From NCBI GenBank assembly GCA_036156195.1, contig JAYZUZ010000021.1, positions 18,874 to 82,873 on the forward strand: 64,000 nucleotides of DNA. The letters run 5' to 3'. This document shows positions 53,028 to 60,975 of the stretch, piece by piece. The notes beneath the pieces were generated by a model that was not told the DNA's origin, did not search any database, and saw nothing but the letters and a program-made list of their open reading frames with translations. The position numbers and the translations under genes were made by a program. The stretch is from Abyssibacter sp036156195. GTDB lineage: Bacteria > Pseudomonadota > Gammaproteobacteria > Nevskiales > OUC007. Position 1 is the first letter of the stretch. Every line of letters begins with the position of its first letter.

Positions 53028-53528
53028 ATGAGACTCAATAGTGTCGAACGGGTGTTGACCGCGCTGGAGAACGCCAATGTCCGCTATCTCGTTGTTGGTG
53101 GTCTTGCTGTGAATGCGCATGGCTACGCCCGCTATACCAAGGACATTGACCTGGTCATCCAGTTGACCACGGGCAATGTGCTGCGGGCGTTCCATGCCCT
53201 GGAACCCTTGGGATACCAACCCCTACTACCGGTGAAACCGGAACAGTTCGCCGATGCCGACACGCGAACACGTTGGGTGCACGAAAGGAACATGCAGGTG
53301 TTTCAGCTCTGGAGTGATGCACACCGTGAGACACCGATCGACGTGTTCGTGGCCGAGCCCTTCGACTTCGACGCCGAATACGACCGCGCTTCCCGCAGGC
53401 GCTTTGGTGAAACACTCGAGATTCCCATCGTCTCCCGCGACACGCTGATCCGCATGAAACAGGCCGCAGGCCGGGTTCAGGACCTCGCGGACATCGACAA
53501 CCTGCGCCTGCTGGACCCCGACGCGTGA
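53028..53528 (+). CDS. Nucleotidyltransferase-fold protein (possible toxin-antitoxin or abortive-infection component)
   Basis: The protein of about 166 aa begins MRLNSVERVLTALENANVRY and has VVGGLAVNAHGYARYTKDID. Its GG and DxD motifs define the minimal nucleotidyltransferase core; a third acidic residue is likely in TPIDVFVAEPF. The ISRDTLIRMKQAAGRVQDL-like C-terminal block resembles DUF6036/AbiEii-type proteins. The start is chosen at 53028; an in-frame ATG at 52983 would overlap the WYL gene. The stop overlaps the next gene. Activity is inferred from fold only. Confidence 0.8.
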   Translation: MRLNSVERVLTALENANVRYLVVGGLAVNAHGYARYTKDIDLVIQLTTGNVLRAFHALEPLGYQPLLPVKPEQFADADTRTRWVHERNMQVFQLWSDAHRETPIDVFVAEPFDFDAEYDRASRRRFGETLEIPIVSRDTLIRMKQAAGRVQDLADIDNLRLLDPDA

Positions 53529-53710
53529 GCCGATCGGACGACGACATCGATTGGTCGCTGACCACCTTCGAAGGCGTTCGGATCGAACAGATGCGGCGCT
53601 GGGCCGAACTCCCGCTGGATCGCATCGTTGCTGCGCTGGAGGAGATGGAGCAATACGCAGCGCGTCTGCCGGGAAGGGTGCCCGTCAATACGAAGCAGGA
53701 GCCATCCTGA
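53525..53710 (+). CDS. 61-aa partner of the nucleotidyltransferase
   Basis: A GTG start overlapping the upstream stop gives 61 aa: DDDIDWSLTTFEGVRIEQMR, then RWAELPLDRIVAALEEMEQY. From memory such small helical DWSLTTxEG proteins accompany nucleotidyltransferase genes, consistent with a toxin-antitoxin pair. Which member would be the toxin is unknown. A terminator follows 36 bases later. Confidence 0.72.
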   Translation: MSRSDDDIDWSLTTFEGVRIEQMRRWAELPLDRIVAALEEMEQYAARLPGRVPVNTKQEPS

Positions 53711-53745
53711 TCCACTGACGAAAAATCCAGTGGACACGTATTGGC

Positions 53746-53780
53746 AACTCGGTCGCGCATGCTGCAACCGAGTTCTTTTT
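53746..53780 (+). terminator. Rho-independent terminator after the nucleotidyltransferase pair
   Basis: AACTCGGT and ACCGAGTT form an 8-bp stem around a 13-base loop, followed by CTTTTT. It separates the WYL/nucleotidyltransferase operon from the cas locus. Confidence 0.75.
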
Positions 53781-54073
53781 GGTTGCCTCCATGCTGAATC
53801 GTCGACGGTTACCGCGAACCCGCGATGTCCGGATTTTGCAGCGCGATTCGTACTACCAGGATGACGAACGTGCCGTGGACGTCTGTCAGGCGCGCGAATG
53901 CTGGGGCACCTGCCAAAGGGGGGAAGCATGGCAGTGAATTGGATGCAGGTTTGGGGCAACCGAACAACGGCCCGCGTGTCAGGCATGCTTGAAGGGGCGA
54001 TGTTCGTCGTAAATCGTCACGCAGTGGTTCTACGCGACTGTGTTCAGGCCGGAATTGCGTCTAGAGCCTTGAG

Positions 54074-54190
54074 TTACGACTTAAGCACCATCACAAATAT
54101 CGTTAGCACGGCGATCAGCGCGACTGCCCGAACTATTGGCGGGTCACCGGATCGCTCCAACCACCTTAAGAACTCCATTAACCACTTCAT
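54074..54190 (-). CDS. Possible 38-aa membrane peptide diverging from the crRNA-like element
   Basis: The frame from ATG at 54190 reads MKWLMEFLRWLERSGDPP followed by the hydrophobic helix VRAVALIAVLTIFVMVL and Lys-Ser. Its start lies about 50 bases left of the TTC-flanked target of the crRNA-like element, so it could be transcribed leftward from that region. Size and layout resemble small membrane toxins. There is only a weak GGAC ribosome-binding site and no convincing leftward promoter, so translation is unproven. Confidence 0.25.
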   Translation of the reverse strand: MKWLMEFLRWLERSGDPPIVRAVALIAVLTIFVMVLKS

Positions 54191-54236
54191 GATTCGGTCC
54201 AGCAACGGCGGGAAGACGCGTGTCACCGTAAAACAC

Positions 54237-54265
54237 TTCTCAGGTTGGTTAAAGGAAGTTAGCTT
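54237..54265 (+). promoter_or_regulatory. Protospacer-like self-target overlapping promoter-like hexamers
   Basis: After TTC (54237-54239) comes TCAGGTTGGTTAAAGGAA (54240-54257). This matches the spacer-like TCTGGCTGGTTGAAGGAA (54322-54339) at 15 of 18 positions, with mismatches at 3, 6 and 12. TTCTCA (54237-54242) and TAGCTT (54260-54265), 17 bases apart, are weak -35 and -10 candidates reading toward the repeat and cas3. Occupancy by Cascade would be expected to repress this promoter. Confidence 0.5.
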
Positions 54266-54285
54266 GTATTCGGGGCGGCGACGTC

Positions 54286-54321
54286 GTTTCCGGAGTAGAA
54301 GTGCTCCGGCTTCATTGAAGC
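54286..54321 (+). repeat. Isolated CRISPR-repeat-like element upstream of cas3
   Basis: This 36-base element matches the array consensus repeat (63210-63245) at 32 positions; differences are at repeat positions 3, 11, 16 and 17. The stem arms CCGGAG...CTCCGG and the 3' part ending CATTGAAGC, which would form the crRNA 5' handle, are intact. A second, very degenerate repeat may start near 54357 (a GT start, then CGCTCC at 54371-54376), giving a mini-array with one spacer-like segment at 54322-54356. Confidence 0.85.
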
Positions 54322-54392
54322 TCTGGCTGGTTGAAGGAAAAACTGAAACCACGACAGTTGTAGGCGTCGTCGCTCCAAATATTCGGTGGGCC
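54322..54392 (+). ncRNA. Candidate CreR/CreA-type crRNA-like RNA body (spacer-like segment and degenerate second repeat)
   Basis: Following the isolated repeat, about 35 bases act like a spacer whose first 18 bases match the TTC-flanked site 82 bases upstream. The rest of the spacer-like segment does not match, as expected for partial-complementarity regulatory guides. Sequence from about 54357 only loosely resembles a repeat. cas3 starts at 54405. Existence as a processed RNA is inference. Confidence 0.45.
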
Positions 54393-54404
54393 AGCAGGTA
54401 GTAC

Positions 54405-57095
54405 ATGAGCCAGTTCAACAGCCATTTCGAAGCATTGTCCGGGTTTGCTCCCTATCAATGGCAATGTGATCTTTTCCAGTCACTGCTGTCTGGGGAGTTC
54501 CCGTCGTTGGCGATACCAACGGGGCTGGGAAAGACGTCAGTGATGCTTGTTTGGCTACTGGCGCTTGCAGAACAAACACGATCGGGCGCCGCGGTCAGCC
54601 TGCCAAGACGTTTGGTCTACGTAGTGGACAGGCGCACGGTTGTCGACCAGTCAACTGACGTCGCGATGAAAATTCGTGATTGGTTAGCCGACAATCCAGA
54701 CAGTGAGTTAGCCAGAACACTCAGCAAGATGAGTGCGCTGGGCCGCCGAGGCCGCCCTCCGCTAGCGATCAGCACTTTGCGGGGTGAACTTGCGGACAAC
54801 GGTGCCTGGCGTGTCGATCCGACTAGGCCCGCCATCATTGTCGGCACCGTCGACATGATCGGGAGCAGGTTATTGTTTTCCGGATACGGAGACGGCAAAT
54901 CGCGCAGGCCGATGCACGCCGGGTTGCTAGGGCAAGACGCTCTGCTCATTCACGACGAGGCGCATTTGTCGCCGGCGTTCGGCCATCTGTGCCGCCAGAT
55001 TCAGTTTCTTCAGCGGACAACCCCTTCGGGTGTTGCTCCTGGCTTCCGGCTGATTGAAATGACGGCCACGCCTGGAGACGACGACGCGCCCAGGTTGCCA
55101 TTCCCGGATCAGGATCGGGTCAACCCACGGGTTGTTCGGCGTTTGGAAGCCAACAAGACACTGACAATTCGAATGCTGGATGAATCGGCGTCACCGGCAG
55201 ACAAAAGAGATGCGTTGGTTCAGGCGGCTCTCGGTCATTCGGATAAACATCGCACTGTTCTGGTTTACGTCGTCCGACCTGATGACGCGGCCCGTATTGC
55301 CAAAGCGATTCAGGCCGCAGACAAGAGCGCGGACGTGCTCACTCTGACTGGAACAATGCGCGGCCACGAGCGAGATCAGTTGGTGAGGCGGCCGGCGTAT
55401 CGGCGCTTTCTACCTATGACCGACGACGAGCGTGAGCATGATCGGGCGACCAACCCGACGTGCTACCTGGTCAGCACCTCGGCTGGTGAGGTCGGCGTTG
55501 ATCTGGATGCCGATGTCGGAGTGTTCGATCTATCACCAATGGATAGCTTTGTTCAGCGTGCCGGTCGTATCAACCGAACGGGCGGTCGGGACGCAACAAT
55601 TGAATTGGTGGTTTCCCCTGCGCATGACCTTGGAAGCAAGGGTTCGATGCCTGAAATCCTCCAACACACGTTAGCGTTGTTGAGGGGACTTCCGGAAACT
55701 GGGGGCGACGGATGGAACGTATCACCAGCATCCCTCAGCCGACTCGTCGTCCATCCCGATTACCAGCTTGCGTGCCGTCCTCCACCGCGTTTGCGCGACT
55801 TGGAGCCGCATCTTCTGGATACCTGGGCGATGACCAGCCGCCCATCGGGCGTCGGGCCGGAGGTTGCTCCGTGGCTGCATGGAGTGACACAAGAAGATCC
55901 GCCACAGACAGTTATTGTCTGGCGGGATTGGCCTCTACGGAACGGTGAGCCGCTCGGAGAACGTGACTACGCCGAATGGTTGAGCGCATGGCCTATTCTC
56001 ACTCGAGAGCGGGTTGCGCTTCCAAGCGTCGCAGCTCAGAAGTACTTGGGTGAGATGCACAAGCGCTTGGCCAAGGACGCGAACGTCTTGGTCATCCGTC
56101 CGGACAGGGAGGCGGTGTTGGTCTCGCTCAGGTCGTTTGAGAAAAACTCACGTGTGTTGCGTCACGCAACCGTGATTTTACAGCCACAGTGGGGAGGGCT
56201 CTCAAACTCCGGCATGCCGGATGCGCGCGAAGCTGCTAAGCCCGGCATCGTTTCATTGGATGTTTCTGAGGAGGATGACGAGCTCACGAAGCAGAGTGTT
56301 GTAGCGACCGAAAGTCGGCGTGAACGATGGCATTTAGTCGCCAACCCGCACGACCCTCGACAATGGACGGCCACTCACTTATCTGACGTGCTGAGTTTCC
56401 AGGCCGAACATCTCGACGACGCCATTCACTTTCTTGAGGCGCAGCGCAAGCTCCGGGTTGCTTGGCGATATGCGCCGCGTGTGCCGCTCGACGGAGAGGA
56501 CTTTGATGCGCTCGTCATCTACCTCGTTTCGCGGCGACCGGTATTTCCTGATACCGAAGAGTTGGGTGCACAGGCCGCTCGTCAGCAAGCGCTAGAGCAT
56601 CACAACAGTCGAGTCGGCGAGAAAGCGAGAGAAATAGCAACCTGTCTCCGTCTGGGCGAGGAAATCGTTGACGCTCTGGAAACCGGCGGCCACGCACATG
56701 ATCGAGGCAAAGATCGATTGGTTTGGCAGCATGCAGCCGGAAATCACGACAGTATCCCGCTGGCCAAATGTTTTGGCCGCAAGGCGAATTGGCATTTGCT
56801 ACGCGGTTATCGGCATGAGTTCGGTTCTGTCATGGAATTGGCAATGGTCGGGAGCGATGCGAAAAACGACCTGATGCTTCAGGTTGTGGCTGCCCACCAC
56901 GGCTACGCACGTCCTGGTTTTGCGGAGGCGGCTTTCGATCCAACACGAGACCTTTCCGAGAACGCCGAGCAGGCCTACCAGGTCATGCTGCGATTCGACC
57001 GCTTGCAGCGTCGCTATGGTTGGTGGGGGCTTGCATATCTGGAAGCGTTGCTCAAGGCAGCGGACGTGATGGGGTCGATGGAGGAAGCCTCGTGA
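54405..57095 (+). CDS. cas3: CRISPR-associated helicase/nuclease Cas3, type I-G (C-terminal HD)
   Basis: The 896-aa protein has a helicase first: Walker A PTGLGKT (residues 38-44), DEAH (184-187), TAT in EMTATPGD (about 220) and later motifs STSAGEVGVDLDAD and QRAGRINRTGG. The HD nuclease is C-terminal, with GGHAHDRGKD (His765-Asp766). This helicase-then-HD order is characteristic of the I-U/I-G (GSU0051-type) Cas3. It unwinds and degrades target DNA recruited by Cascade. It overlaps csb3 by four bases. Codon use is more A/T-rich at third positions than in the housekeeping genes. Confidence 0.94.
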   Translation: MSQFNSHFEALSGFAPYQWQCDLFQSLLSGEFPSLAIPTGLGKTSVMLVWLLALAEQTRSGAAVSLPRRLVYVVDRRTVVDQSTDVAMKIRDWLADNPDSELARTLSKMSALGRRGRPPLAISTLRGELADNGAWRVDPTRPAIIVGTVDMIGSRLLFSGYGDGKSRRPMHAGLLGQDALLIHDEAHLSPAFGHLCRQIQFLQRTTPSGVAPGFRLIEMTATPGDDDAPRLPFPDQDRVNPRVVRRLEANKTLTIRMLDESASPADKRDALVQAALGHSDKHRTVLVYVVRPDDAARIAKAIQAADKSADVLTLTGTMRGHERDQLVRRPAYRRFLPMTDDEREHDRATNPTCYLVSTSAGEVGVDLDADVGVFDLSPMDSFVQRAGRINRTGGRDATIELVVSPAHDLGSKGSMPEILQHTLALLRGLPETGGDGWNVSPASLSRLVVHPDYQLACRPPPRLRDLEPHLLDTWAMTSRPSGVGPEVAPWLHGVTQEDPPQTVIVWRDWPLRNGEPLGERDYAEWLSAWPILTRERVALPSVAAQKYLGEMHKRLAKDANVLVIRPDREAVLVSLRSFEKNSRVLRHATVILQPQWGGLSNSGMPDAREAAKPGIVSLDVSEEDDELTKQSVVATESRRERWHLVANPHDPRQWTATHLSDVLSFQAEHLDDAIHFLEAQRKLRVAWRYAPRVPLDGEDFDALVIYLVSRRPVFPDTEELGAQAARQQALEHHNSRVGEKAREIATCLRLGEEIVDALETGGHAHDRGKDRLVWQHAAGNHDSIPLAKCFGRKANWHLLRGYRHEFGSVMELAMVGSDAKNDLMLQVVAAHHGYARPGFAEAAFDPTRDLSENAEQAYQVMLRFDRLQRRYGWWGLAYLEALLKAADVMGSMEEAS

Positions 57096-57838
57096 TCATC
57101 CATGCGAGTCCGCTCAATCCGGCTGAGTATTTTGGTGCTTGTGGGTTCTTTGAATTGGCCGCGATTCAGCGTGCGGACCTGCTGGCGTGTTGGGGTAATG
57201 ACGGCCTGGAGATCTTCGACTACTCAGAGGCCGACGCAGAGGCCCTGATATGTGGGCTCGCGGACGCCACACTGGTACCGGATGGTGCTTGGGCCGGTGA
57301 TGAGTCCACGCGGCCGTTTAGTCTTAGCAACCCGGAATGCGGCCTAGATATATGGATGGACTGGTGGGAGCGTCGAGACGGTAGCGGCAATTCATCTTGG
57401 AAGTGCTTTGGAGGTCGGCAGAAGTCGACAGATAGCGATTCGTTGCTTCATGCATGCCGCATTCTGATCGAAGAAGCTTCGCCGCTCGCGGAGAAATGCT
57501 TGCGTGCCGCTATACCGCTTAGCGGGCGTCTTGGGTTCGATCCACGGAGTGCTTGGCTGTCGTTGGACACCGGGTTCTCGCCAAACGATCTCGGTAAGAA
57601 ATACAGCGTCATTCCTACCTATCCCTTTGCCGAACTGTTGACGGCCGTAGTGGCTCAACGCTGGCCGATCCGATTTCACCGGGGTCAAGGCCAGTTCTTC
57701 ACGTGGGATCGCCCGTTGCCGCTGCCTGTTGCCAGAGTCGTCGCCGCGACTACTGGATCGCCATACAGCTTTGGGCGCATCAAGCGAGGGCAGGGCATTT
57801 CCGCCTTCACATTCAGTCGCCCGGGCGCGGCATTCTGA
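57092..57838 (+). CDS. csb3: Type I-G Cascade subunit Csb3 (GSU0052/Cas8-like)
   Basis: A GTG overlapping the cas3 stop, preceded by GGAGGA, gives 248 aa starting MIIHASPLNPAEYFGACGFF, typical of the GSU0052/Csb3 family. FDPRSAWLSLDTGFSPNDLG and the C-terminal ISAFTFSRPG are visible family-like blocks. It occupies the large-subunit (Cas8u) position and is expected to help recognise the PAM. A longer frame from 57020 lies within cas3. Assignment rests on family pattern and gene order. Confidence 0.83.
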   Translation: MIIHASPLNPAEYFGACGFFELAAIQRADLLACWGNDGLEIFDYSEADAEALICGLADATLVPDGAWAGDESTRPFSLSNPECGLDIWMDWWERRDGSGNSSWKCFGGRQKSTDSDSLLHACRILIEEASPLAEKCLRAAIPLSGRLGFDPRSAWLSLDTGFSPNDLGKKYSVIPTYPFAELLTAVVAQRWPIRFHRGQGQFFTWDRPLPLPVARVVAATTGSPYSFGRIKRGQGISAFTFSRPGAAF

Positions 57839-57848
57839 GGAGTACATC

Positions 57849-58877
57849 ATGCAGTCAATTGAATCGCTGTTGGAGAAAAAAGGGCCGGTCGCGGTGGTCG
57901 TCAAGGAATACTTGCGGCCCGTCGCCGGGCACGGAAGCGTGATTTTTCCCCCTACCTATGCGGGGAACGACGGCTATCAGATTGACGCTATCGGGGTGGG
58001 GGAGAATAAAACCAACCGTTGTGTGCTCGATAGTGTCCAGTCGCAGGCCAATCGAATCGAGCCGGAGTTCATGGATGAGCCCTATTCGGAGTTGGTTCCG
58101 CAAGTCGTCGTCAAGGCCGGTGACGTGCAGTTCAATGTGCTGGAGATGGCTCATCGGCTAGCAGATGCGTCCGCTCGATTTTCATCTCTCGGTGACACGA
58201 TCGATTCGGCATTCAAAGCGCTTTCTCGTGACAGGAATGCGATGCCGGTTGCCAAGCTCAGTCCATTGTCGCTCGTGCTGGGCGTTTGGGACTCCCGAGG
58301 GACGGGCGTCAAGGTTCAACGGTTTCTCGGGTCAACAGTTTTCGCTGATGGTGTATCGGCATTGCATCGCTCTGCTCAGTTTGTTCCGGCGTTTTCTGCT
58401 GAGAACGTTGAATCCCTGGAAGCGATGAAGAAGGAGATTGACAAGAAAGCATCTACTGTCGGTTTGGCGCACGTTCCTTCTGACGGGCGGGGAGGTGTGA
58501 TCGCCGAGGGCCCGATCCTCCGGGAGTCCGTCTTGAACCTGATTGGTCTGCGACAGTTACGTGGCGCGGACGAGAGCGAGACGGTTGTCTTGCAGCGCTA
58601 TTTGCTTGGTCTGGCGCTTGTGGCGCTGACGCTGGAGCAGGACTACTCGCTGCGTTCTGGGTGTCAGCTTGTTCGCGATGCGAACCGGGATGGTGGTGGA
58701 GCATTTTCCGCGGTACTTGTGTACAGAGACGGCACAGAAGAGACCTTTGAGGTCGATCACGACTCGGCGTTGGTATTCGCACAGGCCGCTGCTGAAGCGT
58801 TTGGAGTGGATCATTCAGCAAAGGTTGGCGAGTTCGATATCGAGAAAGCCAAGAAATACATCAAGGACAAGGCTTAG
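57849..58877 (+). CDS. csb1: Type I-G backbone subunit Csb1 (Cas7, GSU0053 family)
   Basis: The 342-aa protein starts at ATG 57849 with GAGGAG upstream. VVVKEYLRPVAGHGSVIFPP, CVLDSVQSQANRIEP and VLGVWDSRGTGVKVQRFL are hallmarks of the GSU0053 family, a Cas7 that coats the crRNA spacer. The C-terminal half (LRSGCQLVRDANRDGGGAFS) completes it. The longer frame from 57729 overlaps csb3 and is rejected. Confidence 0.93.
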   Translation: MQSIESLLEKKGPVAVVVKEYLRPVAGHGSVIFPPTYAGNDGYQIDAIGVGENKTNRCVLDSVQSQANRIEPEFMDEPYSELVPQVVVKAGDVQFNVLEMAHRLADASARFSSLGDTIDSAFKALSRDRNAMPVAKLSPLSLVLGVWDSRGTGVKVQRFLGSTVFADGVSALHRSAQFVPAFSAENVESLEAMKKEIDKKASTVGLAHVPSDGRGGVIAEGPILRESVLNLIGLRQLRGADESETVVLQRYLLGLALVALTLEQDYSLRSGCQLVRDANRDGGGAFSAVLVYRDGTEETFEVDHDSALVFAQAAAEAFGVDHSAKVGEFDIEKAKKYIKDKA

Positions 58878-58886
58878 AGGCGGGTC

Positions 58887-60299
58887 ATGGCCTATCTACG
58901 GGTTAATGTCCATTTTCTAGGCGGTCACTACCACGGACATGAGTGGCCACCGGCGCCCATGAGGGTGTTTCAGGCACTTGTGGCGGCTGGGGCGAATTCC
59001 GGGTTGCTGAATTCACTGACGGAGTCACTGCGGATGTTGGAATCCATGGGGCCGCCTCGGATTCTGGCGGAGCGGTTGCTTTCAACGGATTCGTTTACGG
59101 CATACGTTCCTCGTAACAGCGATGATATTACTTTGCGTCAGCTTTACGGGGCTGATGATTCAGCGACCGTTCTTGCTGATCGGCGAGCGCGCTATGACGG
59201 TCAGCCTACGACACGTCGATGGGTTCAACATCCCGTCAGTTATGAATGGGAGCTGACCGATCCCGAAATCGAAGCGCCGATTCGCGACCTTTGCGAGGAG
59301 TTGACTTGCCTGGGTCGAGCCGAAGACATGGCGTATGCCACGGCGGACGTGGTGAGCGCTCCTACCGTTGATGCGGCGCGCGCGTCATGGTCGACGACAG
59401 CAACCAAGCGCGGGGCATCGGTTGAACTGAGGACGACGACTGCCGGCAGTCTCGATAGCTTGTTCTATCGCGAGCAAGCGCGTCGGGTCCGGACAGAAAC
59501 GCGGATGTTCCCTAGTCCGCCCATCCTTTATCGAGAGGTTCCGTATCGAGCGGGCCAAATCGAAGGTCGCCGACCAGTCGTGCTGTTTGATTTGACTTGG
59601 CCGGACCACGGTCCATGGCGTGCGTCGCGAGGCAAGCAGGTGGCTGCAATGGTACGGCACGCGCTTGGGGAGACTGCGCGCGGCGTGGACCGGGGTTATC
59701 TCATGGGACACGCTCCGTCCGAGAACTTGGATGATCGACTGTCTTGGGTGCCGCTCCCAAGTTTGGGGCACGAACATGTTGATGGTCGCATCCGTCGTGT
59801 TGCGGTGTTGGGTCCGGTCGGAGAGTCACAGGAGTCGAAGCGATTTCGCGCACTCGTTCATAGCGTGCGCGTTGCGCCTCTGAGACAGGATGACACGCCG
59901 ATTGGTCGCATGACTCAGGCCGAGAAGTTGGCAGGTGCGATCAAGCCGTACTTCGGTGAGTCGACCGTCTGGCACAGCGTGACGCCGGTCGTTTTGCCGG
60001 GACGCACAACGCGTGGACGACGCCAGAAAGGCCAATTCGATCGGCGCAAGCTGGAGAAATTGATCATGAAGGCTGTTCGCGATGCTGGGCTTCCCGACCC
60101 GATTAACTTCAGCTACCAGGCAGCGCCGTTCGAACGATCTGGCCAACGCGCGGATACATATTCACCGTTGGATCGAATGCGCGGATTTACGAGAATTCAC
60201 GTCAAGATTCAGTTCCCTGAGCTCATTTCAGGGCCCGTGATCATTGGGGTGGGGCGACACTATGGGTTGGGTCTGCTCAGGGCGGTCGAGGCCAGCTAA
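58887..60299 (+). CDS. csb2: Type I-G Cas5-Cas6 fusion Csb2 (GSU0054 family)
   Basis: The 470-aa protein begins MAYLRVNVHFLGGHYHGHEW and has PPAPMRVFQALVAAG, the GSU0054 signature. The N-terminal Cas5-like half is followed by a Cas6-like half (from about residue 250) ending FPELISGPVIIGVGRHYGLG, with the glycine-rich G-loop of RAMP proteins. It should cut pre-crRNA within the repeat and hold the 5' handle. The stop overlaps the oppositely oriented mazF stop by three bases (CTAA). Confidence 0.92.
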   Translation: MAYLRVNVHFLGGHYHGHEWPPAPMRVFQALVAAGANSGLLNSLTESLRMLESMGPPRILAERLLSTDSFTAYVPRNSDDITLRQLYGADDSATVLADRRARYDGQPTTRRWVQHPVSYEWELTDPEIEAPIRDLCEELTCLGRAEDMAYATADVVSAPTVDAARASWSTTATKRGASVELRTTTAGSLDSLFYREQARRVRTETRMFPSPPILYREVPYRAGQIEGRRPVVLFDLTWPDHGPWRASRGKQVAAMVRHALGETARGVDRGYLMGHAPSENLDDRLSWVPLPSLGHEHVDGRIRRVAVLGPVGESQESKRFRALVHSVRVAPLRQDDTPIGRMTQAEKLAGAIKPYFGESTVWHSVTPVVLPGRTTRGRRQKGQFDRRKLEKLIMKAVRDAGLPDPINFSYQAAPFERSGQRADTYSPLDRMRGFTRIHVKIQFPELISGPVIIGVGRHYGLGLLRAVEAS

Positions 60300-60634
60300 C
60301 CCATGCCCAACACCATCAACAAACGGTGTTCCACCGCTTCCAGCTCATCATCCGATAGCTGTGTCAGTGGGCCGTCAGTGAACTTCTCTCGGTCCAATGC
60401 CCGGCCATGGTCGACCATGATGAAGCAGTCACGACGCAGGCGGTCTCTTGCTGGCAGCGGATATCTCAGGATACTCGTTCGTTCCGGGGCTCGCGTGGTG
60501 AGCGGCAACGCGAAGATGGTTTCGGAATGGGCGATCAACTGATTGCTCTGAATGATCAAGCAAGGTCGGGATTTGCCGGTTTCCCGGCCGCGTGCGGGGT
60601 TGAAACTGGTGACCCAGATTTCTCCGCGTTGCAT
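60296..60634 (-). CDS. mazF: MazF/PemK-type endoribonuclease toxin
   Basis: The 112-aa protein begins MQRGEIWVTSFNPARGRETG and continues SRPCLIIQSNQ, the PemK/MazF SH3-like barrel with the catalytic Arg-containing loop. PLTTRAPERT and the ISxD-like region (FIMVDHGRALDR) fit the family. The ATG at 60634 overlaps the antitoxin stop by one base. It lies antisense between csb2 and cas4-cas1, tail-to-tail with csb2. Confidence 0.9.
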   Translation of the reverse strand: MQRGEIWVTSFNPARGRETGKSRPCLIIQSNQLIAHSETIFALPLTTRAPERTSILRYPLPARDRLRRDCFIMVDHGRALDREKFTDGPLTQLSDDELEAVEHRLLMVLGMG

Positions 60635-60936
60635 CAGTCCCACCATTTCTCTTCTGGATTGGTGCCGGCCGCACGCTCGTCACGCTCGATTGAATCCAGC
60701 CAGTCGTCCAGCCCTTCTTTGGCGACTTCTCGCGTTTCCGCAAGGCGTGTAGGGGCGGCGTACAGCGCCTTTGCCTCGGCCACCATTTGGTCGATGAAGC
60801 GTTTTTTCTCCTGCTCCGCCAGCCATTCGGTCAGCGCACGACGAGCAAGCTCCGACTTCGGACAGCCCTCGGCTTCGGCCTCGCGGGCGAGTTGTGCTTC
60901 CAGCTCGTCAGGCAACCTCAAGCTGATCGCGCCCAT
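60634..60936 (-). CDS. Ribbon-helix-helix antitoxin of the MazF pair
   Basis: The 100-aa protein begins MGAISLRLPDELEAQLAREA, a ribbon-helix-helix DNA-binding segment, followed by a charged helical part ending DERAAGTNPEEKWWD that would wrap the toxin. The ATG at 60936 is preferred to the in-frame ATG at 60969, which lies at the intergenic operator-like region. It is expected to neutralise MazF and repress its own promoter. Confidence 0.85.
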   Translation of the reverse strand: MGAISLRLPDELEAQLAREAEAEGCPKSELARRALTEWLAEQEKKRFIDQMVAEAKALYAAPTRLAETREVAKEGLDDWLDSIERDERAAGTNPEEKWWD

Positions 60937-60975
60937 GACATCACCGTTGTGGTGTTCTACGTGCGACAAAACGTA

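Larger units (their letters stand above)
53781..54285. other. Stretch without a recognised gene upstream of the cas locus
   Basis: No protein family is recognised on either strand. A plus-strand frame from an ATG at 53929, with a purine-rich GGGGGAAGC before it, stays open to 54401 but runs through the repeat-like element, and the protein looks like nothing known. A minus-strand frame contains a 38-codon membrane peptide (54074-54190). The base composition is more A/T-rich than the housekeeping region. The right part holds the protospacer-like target described separately. Confidence 0.5.

Noticed and set aside
54267..54272. TATTCG with TTGGTT 16 bases upstream as the main cas promoter
   Set aside because: Matches are weak (about three of six each); the TTCTCA/TAGCTT pair is slightly better, and neither is convincing without transcript data.
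53929..54401. Plus-strand frame with a purine-rich ribosome-binding-like site before cas3
   Set aside because: It runs through the CRISPR-repeat-like element and its spacer-like segment, and the predicted protein resembles no family. I cannot exclude that its first part is translated.
54191..54418. N-terminal extension of the minus-strand frame containing the membrane peptide
   Set aside because: It reads antisense through the repeat-like element and the cas3 start; the peptide from the ATG at 54190 is the only part with plausible protein character.
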